Shown: positions 21,811 through 31,638 of the stretch, one piece after another
Numbering within the stretch: position 1 is the first letter of the stretch
Layout of the letters: every line of letters starts with the position of its first letter
Source of the DNA: Schizochytrium sp. CCTCC M209059
Taxonomy: Eukaryota; Sar; Bigyra; Thraustochytrida; Thraustochytriidae
Direction: 5' to 3'
Assembly (NCBI GenBank): GCA_000818945.1
Contig: KN805398.1
Location: 267,743-331,742 of the forward strand
DNA length: 64,000 bases
Made by a program: the position numbers and the translations under genes
The notes under the pieces: generated by a model
What the model was told of the DNA's origin: nothing
What the model saw: only the letters and a program-made list of their open reading frames with translations
The model's database searches: none

Positions 21811-21923
21811 AACAAGGTAGTATTTCACAGTCTTTTTATTCTTCTCTTTTTAGCGAATCTTTTTTCACCCCATTTCTTTCGGCTTCATTCTTTATCTTCT
21901 CCTTTTTGAAGTGCGTCTGCTAG

Positions 21924-22928
21924 CTATTTGCGGTTCTCCATGTCCTTGTTTGCTGGAGGCGCGCGGCGATACATTGGAAAGTCAAAAGAGTCGGCGCAAA
22001 AGACCTCCTCAAAGGGAAATCGCGGGGACGCGTTGTCCTTGCTGTCCTCCGCGTCGGTGACAATCCCGTCGTCAGCTACGCCGGCAGAGATGATGAGCGG
22101 AACGCTGAACCGATCTTCCGGCACGGAGAGAGCTTCCTTTACACGACGAGCATCAAAGCCTTCCATTGGGCTCGTATCGTAGCCGTGCGCCGCCATTGCG
22201 AGCATAAAGTTTTGGGCTGCAAGCATCGAGCTCTTAAAGGCCCATGCCTCTGCGCTGCTATTGATTGTTGGCGTCTGTGTAATGTGAGAGAGCGCTTGCA
22301 TCAGGCCGCGCTTGAGACCCATCTCAGCAGTCTGAGCAGCGCCACCCAAACGACCAAGTTCTTCATCGTGGCCGCGAAAGATGGTGTCAAAGGCAGCTTT
22401 GGCAGCGGCGGCAGGCTCTGCATCCTGATCGCGCGATGCCGAGGCCCCGCGCCATCCGACAAAGAAGCTGGCATCAGAGCGCAGAGCCGCGAGTTCCATC
22501 TCCGTCTTGCCTGTCTCACGTTCAAGATCCACGACGCGATCAAGCAGCCTCCACGGCTCGAGATCTGCGAGAAAGACCACATTTACTGGGGCGCGCAGGA
22601 CGCGACGGATGTTGCCTCCCAGCATCGAGTACGCCAGCTCCTTGCGCACATATGCATCTTGCACCACGACAACGCGGTACGGCTGCAGGTTAAAGCCCGA
22701 AGGTGCCCGCGCGCTCAGCGCCAAGCACTCGCGGAGCACGTCGCCGGGCACCGGCTTGTCCGGGTCAAAGCTTCGCGCCGCGCGCCGCCGCCGCACGATG
22801 GCCGCCAGAGCCTCGGCATGCGGCGCCGCTCGCGCGCCGTTCGCGCCGACGCCACCACCGCCGCCGGACCGCGCCGTGCTGTGCTCGCGCCCTCCCAGCC
22901 ACCGCTGCAGACACCTCCACGCCCGCAT
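21924..22928 (-). CDS. Nitroreductase-family flavoprotein
   Basis: 334 residues, one exon, from the first in-frame ATG (22928). Residues of about 45-95 carry the N-terminal nitroreductase signature (RRRAARSFDPDKPV, then LSARAPSGFNLQPYRVVVV), which contacts FMN. The C-terminal part (SMLAAQNFMLAMAAHGYDTS, then SVPLIISAGVADD) is the second conserved block. Family members reduce nitro groups, quinones or other substrates with NAD(P)H and FMN. The Arg-rich first 20 residues could be an organelle presequence. An Ala/Asp insertion lies in the middle. The gene is convergent with the DEP-C2 gene, 113 bp apart. Confidence 0.88.
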   Translation of the reverse strand: MRAWRCLQRWLGGREHSTARSGGGGGVGANGARAAPHAEALAAIVRRRRAARSFDPDKPVPGDVLRECLALSARAPSGFNLQPYRVVVVQDAYVRKELAYSMLGGNIRRVLRAPVNVVFLADLEPWRLLDRVVDLERETGKTEMELAALRSDASFFVGWRGASASRDQDAEPAAAAKAAFDTIFRGHDEELGRLGGAAQTAEMGLKRGLMQALSHITQTPTINSSAEAWAFKSSMLAAQNFMLAMAAHGYDTSPMEGFDARRVKEALSVPEDRFSVPLIISAGVADDGIVTDAEDSKDNASPRFPFEEVFCADSFDFPMYRRAPPANKDMENRK

Positions 22929-23297
22929 GGCGCTTGCCTCAGGCTGCGTCTCTGCGCACAGATTGGGCTCTGGTGCTCGCAGTTTCGCCGCAGCACCATC
23001 ATCATCATCATTCTCATCATCATCGATCCTCCCGCCCGTGCATGTCGTTGTGGTAGGCCCTATGCCTACAAATCCGATGAAGCGGGTCTCTAAGTTCACG
23101 CCGACGTCCTTGCCTGCCTGCTCGCGACGTTACGCACGGCAGAGCTTCGTTTGACGGCAGATGCAACAAGCTGGGACGTGCGTGTGTGTATCAAAAAAGC
23201 GGGAAACGGGAACCCTGCGACCGAGAGCGACAGCAAAAAAAAATCGAAATCTGTTTGCAGAGCTTTTCCAGAAAATGGTTATTGTTTGGCGCAGCGA
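22929..23297. other. Short spacer, no gene seen
   Basis: This lies between the nitroreductase start and the SPC3 stop, both on the minus strand. It should hold the nitroreductase promoter and the SPC3 3' UTR. A TCATCATC run near 23005-23025 is the only repeat. Confidence 0.5.
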
Positions 23298-24413
23298 CTA
23301 CGTGTACACGGTGGGGAAGCTGTAATTGTAAGTGATCTTGTGCTTGGGCAGCTCGGGAATAAGCTTGCGGCCCGTGCCATGCAGAGACAAAGGGCCGAAG
23401 AGGGGATGCACGTCATAGCCTAGCCTCAGCGTTATGGAAACATCGCGGAGATCGTCGACGGAATCCTCTAATGGGTATTTAATGAAATCTTGACCTGAAA
23501 TGCGGCCCATATCCTTCTCAGTGATGATTGCATCAAAAAGCACTACCCCGTTACGAATCTGTTGAGAGCGCGTGACAATTGGTCGGGGTCAGGTTAGTTC
23601 TTTTCAAGTTCACCGTTTGGATCACTCGCTCTCGCGATGGCTCATAGAATGAAAAGCAGAAAAACGAAAACAACAACGTACATGTTTTGTTCCTCGATAG
23701 TCTGCCATGACAAAAAGAAAGATCTGTCGAGTATTCCAAGTCCAGACCGGAGTCATGTCTAGAAAGCAAAAACATCACATTGTCAGCATTTTGTGAGGCT
23801 CTTCGAAAACGATTACCACAACGAAACGTACCAACATCAAGACTGAATGTCAAAACTGCACGGTCAGAGCCACGAAAAGGACTTCTGTGAAATTTGCATA
23901 GAGGACATAAATTCCATCCTCTCGTGTCAATGTATGGTCATCCTTTTCATGGAGAAAATAGGTCTGGCGCAACGTACAATCGGCGAAGCTCATGGACTTC
24001 AAAGGTTTTCACTACAGGTGGGAGTTCTTTCACCAAAGATGTGCTACAGCCAATATCCGTTTCATGTCAGCAAGAAATTCGGATTCTCATGGGAGCGCCA
24101 AAAACGTACCTCAACACATTGAGCGTTGCCAAGAGCGCAAGCGCTCCGAGGCCTGTGCATTTTCACGAAAAGATCAGGTTCCGTTCATACTCGTCAGCTC
24201 CTCTTCCGGCTCTTCTGGCCCTCCCCTCTCGCACAATTGCTTCATACGCGCACTCGCCGGCCACCTTGCTTCGCCGCGTTGTCTCGCCGTTGGGGCCTTT
24301 CCCTGATCATCAGCATCCGCTCTGCCCTTCCAGCTTTCCTCGACGATCTCCGCCCGAGATATCCACGCACCGAAGAAAAGAACCGCGTTGGCGCGAATCC
24401 AGAAGGAGTGCAT
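23298..24413 (-). CDS. SPCS3: Signal peptidase complex subunit 3 (SPC22/23)
   Basis: Six exons on the minus strand: 24413-24371, 24152-24110, 24043-23978, 23884-23832, 23758-23682, 23558-23298. All introns are GT-AG (218, 66, 93, 73 and 123 nt). The total is 543 nt, 180 residues, the usual family length. It begins MHSFWIRANAVLFFGLGAL, a short cytosolic stretch into a single membrane anchor (about 12-33). The lumenal domain follows, with RAVLTFSLDVDMTPVW, WNTRQIFLFVMADY and NGVVLFDAIIT, aligning with the FDI...WN.KQLF.YL.AEY...NQVVLWD pattern of SPCS3/Spc3. This ER protein is needed for signal peptide cleavage. No single reading frame reveals the gene. It is divergent from the F-box gene. Confidence 0.92.
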
Positions 24414-24926
24414 CCTTCCCTCGCGCAGGGAGCGGAGGACTCGCTCGCTCGCTCGCTCGCTCGCCCGCTTTCCATCATTGCGGTGCTCGCCTTAGTTATC
24501 TTCTTCGCCCTCCCTCCAGCGATTCAGGTGCCCCGGTCGGTGACAGATAATTAGGGGCCCGCCGGGGCCCTCCCTTTCTTCTTTTCTCGAGCTCTCGCGG
24601 CATGCATTCGTTCATTCATTCGTTCATTCATTCATTCATTCATTCATTCATTCCTCTCCGGGCAGCAGCAAGCAGTCCGCCAAGGCCTGCCGGCCTGCCT
24701 GCCTGCCTGGCCGGGCATCTCCGCGCCGCGCTGGGGCGAGACCAGACCGAGACCCGGCCGCGGGGTCTTCTGCTGTCGCGAGCGCGCTGAGCGGACGTCG
24801 AGGTCGAGACATCTCGCTGGCGTCGCAGGTTCCACTGCCCGTCGCAACAACGACCGAGCACGGCGAGCACGAGCGGAACTCGTGCTGGAGGAGACGTGGT
24901 CGACGAGATCTTGGCGTGGTGGGAAA
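24414..24926. promoter_or_regulatory. Divergent promoter, SPC3 / F-box gene
   Basis: 513 bp between two divergent start codons. It contains a CTCG run near 24440-24468, an ATTC microsatellite (about 24604-24655) and a GCCTGCCTG run near 24690-24712. No conserved promoter element could be assigned by eye. Confidence 0.5.
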
Positions 24927-25445
24927 ATGCTTGGCATGATGCTTGACTTGCTAAAGACACCGTGGATCGAGCTGCTTACGCGGTTGGAATCCTTCGCGAA
25001 AACGCCCGTGGGGCTCATGCGGAGCGTCCTTGCTGGCGTGTTTGGCAAGAGCAAACGGAATAGCATGCACGAAGAGTCGCGGGCGCTCATTGTGCACGAA
25101 CGCTTTCGCTGGCAACTTCGCACAAAACCCATGCATCCACCGAAGCCAACCTTGCCGGACGACCTCGTTCCAAATGTGCTTGACTATCTTGGGGCAGCTG
25201 ACCTTTGCACAGCAGCTTCAATCAACACACTCTGGTTCTTTCACGCCTATGCAGATAGACGCTGGGCACGGCTTTGCGTGAAGGACTTTAGCGTTGAGCC
25301 AACTTCGGTTTCCGGCTATCAATCCAAGCACATTGCGGCTCGCACATTGTATAAATCCATTCTAGACTATCGCCGCAGCCACTTTGGCGGTGCTGGCATC
25401 GACGTCTCGGCTCTCCCCACACTACCTGTCGTTTTTGACTTTTGA
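24927..25445 (+). CDS. F-box protein
   Basis: 172 residues, one exon, from the first ATG (AAAATGC). Residues of about 74-118 (LPDDLVPNVLDYLGAADLC, then INTLWFFHAYADRRWARLC) match the F-box: Leu-Pro start, hydrophobic helices, and the W-R-L-C end that binds Skp1. No WD40, LRR or Kelch substrate domain follows; only about 55 residues remain. By family it is a possible adaptor of an SCF ubiquitin ligase. The target is unknown. Confidence 0.75.
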   Translation: MLGMMLDLLKTPWIELLTRLESFAKTPVGLMRSVLAGVFGKSKRNSMHEESRALIVHERFRWQLRTKPMHPPKPTLPDDLVPNVLDYLGAADLCTAASINTLWFFHAYADRRWARLCVKDFSVEPTSVSGYQSKHIAARTLYKSILDYRRSHFGGAGIDVSALPTLPVVFDF

Positions 25446-26123
25446 AGTTCCTCTCTAGTTTACTGTAAGTTTGACGACTTCTTTGTGAGAGCACGAGCAA
25501 GTAGCCAGCGACTTAACTTAGCGCAACTTGTTATACACCTCATGTTCACTCTCTGTTACCGTTATAGGCTCCTCCCGCTGCGTCTCTGGCACGAGCCTGT
25601 TTCTCCCTTCCCTCTTTTCCGTGTTCGGCCTCTCCTTCCACTTTACGAAGCGCCAGTATACGGATGTCTCGTATTCGCCCTGCGGAAGAGAGACTAGATA
25701 CATCCTTTCTCCACACCATCGTCGACACCGGCACGGCATCATCGAACGTGGCGCGTAAACATAGTTGCTTCGGCCTCACAGCCAGCCGGAGTTGGCCAGC
25801 CACTCATCATCCCACGTGCGGCCTCGCCACAGCCGACCGCAATTCGGGCCGCGCGTGGATTTTCAACGGCTATAGGCGCTTTGTGGTTGCAGTCTCACAA
25901 AATCAAGTTTGGGGCGGTCCAACTGGCTCGCTTTACTACTAAGGCTAGGTCGGGCCTAGACTTGGAGTTTGTCTGCGCGCAGAGCCGCTGCCGCTGCCGC
26001 TGTCGGTCGCCGCTGCTGCTGCTGCCGCTGCTGCTGCTGCTGCTGCTGCTGCGCGAGCCGGGCGGTCGGCCCCGCGCGCGAGCGCAGACCTGCGGCAAGA
26101 GGACGGCGCATCCGACACGGGCG
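25446..26123. other. Spacer and 5' region with CTG/CCG repeats
   Basis: 680 bp between two plus-strand genes. A CTG/CCG-rich run at about 25985-26060 lies just before the next start codon, probably in its 5' UTR. An open frame continues upstream of that start but has no ATG. Nothing else recognised. Confidence 0.5.
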
Positions 26124-28517
26124 ATGAAATTCGGGGCACCGACGCCGCAGACGCCGCCCGTAAGCCGGCGAAGGCTGCGCAACGTGTATCAGCACCCGAG
26201 CCTACTACGTCACGAAGGTCCGAGCCCTGGCACGGTAAGCGAGGCGCGGGCGCTCACACCTACGCGAGCGCTCTATGCAGAATCAAATGCCAAGAAAAGC
26301 TCGCGCAGAAGAGGAGAAGGCCACGACAACGTCGAGGAACGGCAAGATTCTCGCCAGCAACAAGGCGGGCCATATGCGCAAAGAAGAACGTCTATGAAAA
26401 GGTCAAATTCGCGGTCAACCCCGACAAAGTCTCTTGCGCGTGAAGATCTCGTACGGCCCTGGACGAGCTCGCCCCGAACAATGCGCTCTCGGCAGCTCTC
26501 AGACTATATTCAATGGATCGCTCACGAAATGGATGGAACTGCTTCATTTGCCTCTAGTTCAGAAAGTCTGTCCGAGAGCCAGGCGTTTGCCGGCTCGGGA
26601 ACGCTGTCCACCTTTTCAGCCTCTGCGTCATCGACGGCTTCCTCTGCAATCTACGAAGAAGAACAGCGATCGCTCCAGCTCACAGATCTCTCGGACTCGA
26701 TAAGCAGAGATGACTTCATGCTTCACCTACAGGAGGATGTGGAAGACGATGGCGAAGATGAAGACGACTACGACGAGGAGGATGCTGATGAGGATGGTTC
26801 TGGGGACGAGTATGGTGACGAGGACGACGAGACCCGGAGGGACCTTTCCAATTTGCGGTCCCGTGGCCTCGTTGATGACGACGATGCTCGTATCATGCGT
26901 CTCGTCGGAACGGTCAGCGACTCGGTGATGGAATTAAGTCTAAGCGGAAATGGCTTGCGCCAAATTCCGTCTCTTCCTGCGCGTCTCTGTGTGCTTTCCT
27001 TGCGTGGAAATGCCCTGGAGTCCCTTCGCGATCTGGATCATCTCATGTGTCTTGAAGAGCTTGATGCGAGCGAGAATCAGCTCACCAGCTTGGAAGGGCT
27101 TTATTCGTGCGCGCAAACTCTACGAACGCTCAACGTCCGAGGCAATTGCTTGCGCCGTGTGAGTGGACTCGAGATCATGGTGGCTTTGCAGCACCTTGAC
27201 CTTTCCCAGAACCAACTTGGACGATTAAGCGACTTGCGCAGTCTCTCTTGCAACGTAAATCTGACTGAACTTCGACTTGCAGACAATCCGGTTGCCGCGC
27301 TGCCTACATTTCGCCAACTCGTGATGGACATGAACCCGAGCGTGCGCATTCTTGATGATCACCTCGTCAGTAGCTCACCTCAAGTTGGAGGTGCAGGACC
27401 GAAAGAATGGACGTACGGGAGTCTGCACGCTTCCCGTCTCGCAGCGCGTAAAAGCGCTGCGAGAACGGGTGCACGCTCTTCCTTGGCTGTCAATCACGCG
27501 CACGCTTCTTCATCGAAGACCACTGCTCACCCTGTCACCCCGAAAAAAAAGCACGCCGCTGCGCTCTCACGAAATAGAAAACGCCAAACGAGCACGTCAC
27601 AACAGAAACGAGTCGCAGACGGCGAAAGGCGGCACATCGGCGCTTCTTTGTCTTTGAACCCAGCTCGTGTGCCAAAGCCCGCCTCATCTTCCAAACCTCG
27701 TGGTAGAGACACAGATGGCGGTGGAAGGGACATGCGTCGCAACAAGACAGACACGAGGAAACAAACTTTGCGAGGTGCGACGAGGGGTGCCCAAGGTGAC
27801 CCGAGGAGGATAAGAAGGATATCAGCTACCTCGGAAACGGCGAACCGTAGCGTAAAACAAACCTCTCAGGAGAAGCAAAGAAAGAAACCGCACCACCACC
27901 ACTACCAGCAGCAGCAGCAGCGGCAGCAAACGCCAAAACACAAATCTGAGCATCACCAAAACACGGACAATCTGTCGTCCAGCAAGCTGGATACGATTGG
28001 GAAATCGCGACCTACTCTGGTCAAGGTCGATGATGAGAGTGAGGTTGCTTTTGACGACTTTTTCCGGGAAACAGACGCGCGGCGTGTTATTGAGCGCATG
28101 CGAAACGCTTCGCGTCTCCATCGTGGCTCGTATCAGTCTCGCGCTCTGGCTGAGACCTCCCCAGTCACTTCGCTTGATCACGTTGATGAACCCCGCGAGG
28201 TCCGTGGTGCAAATCAGGCCATGTCTAGAGCCTCGCTGCTCGAGGAACAAAGTGGTAGACGCCACTCGCAGGACTGGATCGGCTCCCCGTCTCATTCGCA
28301 CAGAAAGGCACACGATCGTTTCGAGAGCGCAGGCAATCGTGGTCTCAAGGGCGAATTCGACAACTCTGGAGACTATTATTATGTCGATGAGTCTGAATCT
28401 GATGATGAAGATGATGTGACGAAACGGATCCAGCAGCTTTTGGCGAGAAAGCGCCAAAATTTGCAGGCTCTGACAGACGCACTGCGCGAAAGTCGCAGCG
28501 AGCGCAGCTCGAGATGA
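26124..28517 (+). CDS. Leucine-rich repeat protein (SDS22-like repeats)
   Basis: 797 residues from the first ATG of the frame (26124). The N-terminal third is basic, Ser/Arg-rich and probably disordered, followed by an acidic run (about residues 205-240). Residues of about 270-412 hold five to six 22-residue LRRs of the SDS22/outer-arm dynein light chain kind (LSLSGNGLRQIP, LSLRGNALESL, LDASENQLTSL, LNVRGNCLRRV, LDLSQNQLGRL, LRLADNPVAALP) with a typical cap (NPSVRILDD). The C-terminal half is basic and low-complexity with a short Gln run, ending in a helix (DDVTKRIQQLLARKRQNLQA). It is likely a protein-binding scaffold, possibly cytoskeletal or ciliary. Confidence 0.75.
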   Translation: MKFGAPTPQTPPVSRRRLRNVYQHPSLLRHEGPSPGTVSEARALTPTRALYAESNAKKSSRRRGEGHDNVEERQDSRQQQGGPYAQRRTSMKRSNSRSTPTKSLAREDLVRPWTSSPRTMRSRQLSDYIQWIAHEMDGTASFASSSESLSESQAFAGSGTLSTFSASASSTASSAIYEEEQRSLQLTDLSDSISRDDFMLHLQEDVEDDGEDEDDYDEEDADEDGSGDEYGDEDDETRRDLSNLRSRGLVDDDDARIMRLVGTVSDSVMELSLSGNGLRQIPSLPARLCVLSLRGNALESLRDLDHLMCLEELDASENQLTSLEGLYSCAQTLRTLNVRGNCLRRVSGLEIMVALQHLDLSQNQLGRLSDLRSLSCNVNLTELRLADNPVAALPTFRQLVMDMNPSVRILDDHLVSSSPQVGGAGPKEWTYGSLHASRLAARKSAARTGARSSLAVNHAHASSSKTTAHPVTPKKKHAAALSRNRKRQTSTSQQKRVADGERRHIGASLSLNPARVPKPASSSKPRGRDTDGGGRDMRRNKTDTRKQTLRGATRGAQGDPRRIRRISATSETANRSVKQTSQEKQRKKPHHHHYQQQQQRQQTPKHKSEHHQNTDNLSSSKLDTIGKSRPTLVKVDDESEVAFDDFFRETDARRVIERMRNASRLHRGSYQSRALAETSPVTSLDHVDEPREVRGANQAMSRASLLEEQSGRRHSQDWIGSPSHSHRKAHDRFESAGNRGLKGEFDNSGDYYYVDESESDDEDDVTKRIQQLLARKRQNLQALTDALRESRSERSSR

Positions 28518-29112
28518 TGTGTTTGTAAAAGATGAAAACCAAGAATTGATAAATGAAGGTGTTGAAAGAAAAGAGAAAAAGCGAAACAGATCTTGGTGTG
28601 CATGTGTGAAATTAAGGTTCGCGGACAGGCCAGCATTCATATCAGGCTAGAGCTGAAAAAAAAAGAAACATTTGCATAGGAATGAATGAAAAGAGGTTTC
28701 AGACGCCGTCGTTGCCGTCGTCGTCGTTGTCAAGGAGGGCGTGCCGAAAATCCGTCAATAACAAATGAGGCTTCCGCATTTTGCTTCACTTCTTTCGCCC
28801 CCATTCGCAGCTAAGGCGTTTTATGGGTAAAAGATCATAGGGTCACAGATGAATGAATGTGAATGGCGAATTGTGGGTGTCTAATGGTCGGAAGGCTGAA
28901 CCCTCCTCTGCGCAAAATCTAGAGCGCACAGCATGCGGCCCCGGTTAAAAAAAAAATGAAAAGCTAAAGGCGGGGCGCGATGAAATGCGTGCTGATATGA
29001 TTGCGCGAAGTTCCCTTCAGAGCATCCAACCACGATGCCACATGAAAGTTCTGCCAGGCAGCGAGTTGGATCAGGTCAGGGTGGGTCAAGATAGCATGCG
29101 AGAAAAAGGGAC
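28518..29112. other. Convergent 3' spacer, no gene seen
   Basis: About 595 bp between the LRR stop and the PX stop. It has an A run near 28948-28956 and CGTCGT triplets near 28718-28728. A short minus-strand frame ending at 28699 was considered and rejected. Confidence 0.45.
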
Positions 29113-29556
29113 CTAAATGAGCCCCAGAAATCTGCGCGTGAGGTCAAGTTGCAGAACGTCCTTGCTCTTGAGCTGCTCGAAAAGCCAGCCCTCAAGAGCA
29201 CCCTGACGAGTGAGGAGAAAGTTCTTGTCATTGTTATTCCAGGGCCATCCCTTGGGCGGGAACTCGCAAGCATGCTCGCAGAGAAGGCCGCGCTTCTTGA
29301 GCTCCCCGCGCAGTTCGAGAAACTCGTTATATCTGTGTTTCCGTGTCCACTGCTGCGAGCCTTGGACCGCGCTCGCCACCTGCTGCGTCTGCGCGCCGCC
29401 TTCCGTGACATCGCCGTCGCCGCGCTCGACCTCGAGCACGTACTCCACGAAGCCACCCGTCGCGACCTCGTGGCCCACGCAGCGCACCGTGAAGAAGTTC
29501 CTGCCGAATCGCCGCGACCATTGCTTCGGCGTGAAGAAGACCGCGTCCTCCGGCAT
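29113..29556 (-). CDS. PX-domain (phox homology) protein
   Basis: 147 residues, one exon, almost entirely one domain. It begins MPEDAVFFTPKQWSRRFG. Features of a PX domain are the beta strands FFTVRCVGHEVATGGFVEY, the R-Y-x-x-F-type core (KHRYNEFLELRGELKKRG) and the Pro-rich loop (FPPKGWPWNNND), then RQGALEGWLFEQLKSKD and a closing helix. PX domains bind phosphoinositides, commonly PI3P, on endosomes. No BAR, kinase or other domain is attached, so this is a stand-alone PX protein. The ATG is the first in frame. Confidence 0.7.
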   Translation of the reverse strand: MPEDAVFFTPKQWSRRFGRNFFTVRCVGHEVATGGFVEYVLEVERGDGDVTEGGAQTQQVASAVQGSQQWTRKHRYNEFLELRGELKKRGLLCEHACEFPPKGWPWNNNDKNFLLTRQGALEGWLFEQLKSKDVLQLDLTRRFLGLI

Positions 29557-30282
29557 CGTGTCTCGCCGCCCGCCCGCCCGCCCCGGGCCTGCTCTGCTGC
29601 GCTCCGGCCTGCTCTGCTGCGCCCCGGCCTGCTCTGCCTCGACCGCCGCGTCGCTATAGCCGCTTGCCCGTTTGGACCGCGCGCGTCGAGAAGGAGGCCC
29701 GTGACTTCTTTCTCTCAGCTCCGAGGCCCTCTTGGAGAGCAGAGCAGCGCAGAGCAGAGCAGAGCAGAGCAGAGCAGAACAGAGCAGAGGCCGGGCCTCG
29801 TTTCGCTCTTTGTTTTGATCCACGCCGAGAACGAACAACCCGGAACATCCACACCAGCCTTGGCCGTGACTCACGGTCCTCCGTGCAGCTAGCCGTGATC
29901 CACTGATGGCTGGGTCGACCTCGGTCGGGCATCGCCTTCTTCTTCCTCTTATCCTTCTTCATGTTGGAAGGGGGGAAAAGGGTCGTCACGGAGCCGCGGC
30001 GTGCTGACTGACGGCCGTCATTAAAAGTTGAAGCAAGCATTGGCATGATTCAAAGGCAGCAAGCAAACGAGCGAACCCGATGAGGCCAACCAAGCCTGTG
30101 ACATACGTGGAAGGGACGTAGACCTAGTCGTCTTTCAGGAATGAAACACGTAGTAGCAGTAGTATATGTGGTGGCCGACAGACCATGTAAGCATAGTACG
30201 TATACACAGGGCGTTCGACATCAGGATCACCGGCCAACGAGAAATGGAAGGTTGTGCAGAATCATAAAAATGGACCTAGATG
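29557..30282. other. Spacer with GAGCA repeats
   Basis: This lies between the PX start and the PCID2 stop. A GAGCA microsatellite runs from about 29733 to 29792, and CCGGCCTGCTCTGC-like repeats lie near 29590-29635. No gene seen. Confidence 0.5.
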
Positions 30283-31638
30283 TTACCCTTCAATCGGATT
30301 CAAGACACTCAATTTCGGAAAGGGTTCCTTCGGGGAAAGAACGAGCATCTCCTTTTCATGCGACATGTACCCCTTCACAAAGCGCTCGTAAATGAGGTTC
30401 GAAAGAACACATTTGACGTGCTCCATGAGTTCAGATTTGGCGTCACCGCCCGCGTCAGCAGAACCCGCGTCTGTGAGCTGCGCGAGAGGGTCCGGCTCTC
30501 GGTAGAGCTCAAAGGGGCGAAGGAAAAGATCCAAGGGGACGCGCGTCTTTAGCCGCTCTTCGGCCTGAGCCTGGTACAATGCAACAACGTTGCGAAAGAG
30601 GTTCCGGTACGCGATCACCTTGAGCTGATCGAGCGCAAGAAAGAGACCACGCGCGATAAAGTGATCCTGTTGGTCGTCAATGAGAGCAGAGAGTGCGCGC
30701 ACATTACCATTACGCACATGACGCATGAGGTCTGAGAGGTATCCAATTTGATATTCGTCAAGGAGCTGTTGAGAAGGGGCACGACCGCAAAAGAGGCTAA
30801 TAGGCACAAGATACTCGAGAATCAATCGACGGTTTCGGCGACATTGCGGTGGACAGTTGTCGAGGGCAAACTGCAACGCGCGACGCGCATCGGTCACCTT
30901 ATCATCGAGGATGAGCAGGCGCCCGCGATAGTACTCATACATGACCTGCTGGTTGAGAGGAAATTCCTCAAGATTGGGAAATGTTGGCATTTCCACGGAA
31001 CGCACTAGGTTTCGACACAGCTGCAAACTCTTGAGGGCAAAGAAAACCTTGAATTGATGATTCACAATGTACAGTCCAACCATACGTTTGCGTCGCGCGT
31101 CGTCCGTCATGGCGCGACCCATGGTCGTCTGACGGAAACAGGTTTCCAGCAGACTCTTCGTTTCACGTAAATGTTCCGTGTGTGTTTCGCTTGTCTCGCT
31201 GTCTGCCCATACTGCAAGCGCGCGGGTGTCATGAATCAAGGTCATCATCGTCTCGACGAGCCAGCTACTGCCGTCTTTACGAAACAGCTCGAGGAACTTT
31301 TTAAAGGCTTGCGAGTGGAGCCGAAAGGCGGTATCCAGCTTTTCGCGGCGCGCTGGGCCTGCATCGCATTCGTGTGCCGCTGCGAGGGAGCCCACGGTGG
31401 CAAGGTGCAGCCCGCACAGCGCACTAAACTCCCCGAGCCCAACCGCCTGCGCCTCCGCCTCGCTGGCGCGCGCAAAGTCGTCGGCGGACTTTCGCTCGCG
31501 CATTTTCGCGAGCACGCTCTGCTGTACGAACGCCCAGCCTCCCGGGTGCACCGACTCGTCCAGACGCAGCAGCTTCGCCGTCGCGGGCCCGTCCCTTCGC
31601 ACCACGGCGGCTGCCAGCGCCTCCGCGTACGCGCTCAT
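30283..31638 (-). CDS. PCID2: PCI-domain protein PCID2/Thp1 (TREX-2)
   Basis: 451 residues, one exon, starting at MSAYAEALAAAVVRR. The last 250 residues follow the PCID2 pattern block by block: YEYYRGRLLILDDKVTDARR, then NCPPQCRRNRRLILEYLVPI, LLDEYQIGYLSDLMRHVRNG, RGLFLALDQLKVIAYRNLFR and VKCVLSNLIYERFVKGYMSH, ending close to NPFP-like sequence (KEPFPKLSVL). This is the PCI winged-helix region. The family partners Sac3/GANP in the TREX-2 complex at nuclear pores, coupling transcription to mRNA export. The frame is open for another 200 codons upstream of the chosen ATG, but that part is not conserved in character. Confidence 0.9.
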   Translation of the reverse strand: MSAYAEALAAAVVRRDGPATAKLLRLDESVHPGGWAFVQQSVLAKMRERKSADDFARASEAEAQAVGLGEFSALCGLHLATVGSLAAAHECDAGPARREKLDTAFRLHSQAFKKFLELFRKDGSSWLVETMMTLIHDTRALAVWADSETSETHTEHLRETKSLLETCFRQTTMGRAMTDDARRKRMVGLYIVNHQFKVFFALKSLQLCRNLVRSVEMPTFPNLEEFPLNQQVMYEYYRGRLLILDDKVTDARRALQFALDNCPPQCRRNRRLILEYLVPISLFCGRAPSQQLLDEYQIGYLSDLMRHVRNGNVRALSALIDDQQDHFIARGLFLALDQLKVIAYRNLFRNVVALYQAQAEERLKTRVPLDLFLRPFELYREPDPLAQLTDAGSADAGGDAKSELMEHVKCVLSNLIYERFVKGYMSHEKEMLVLSPKEPFPKLSVLNPIEG

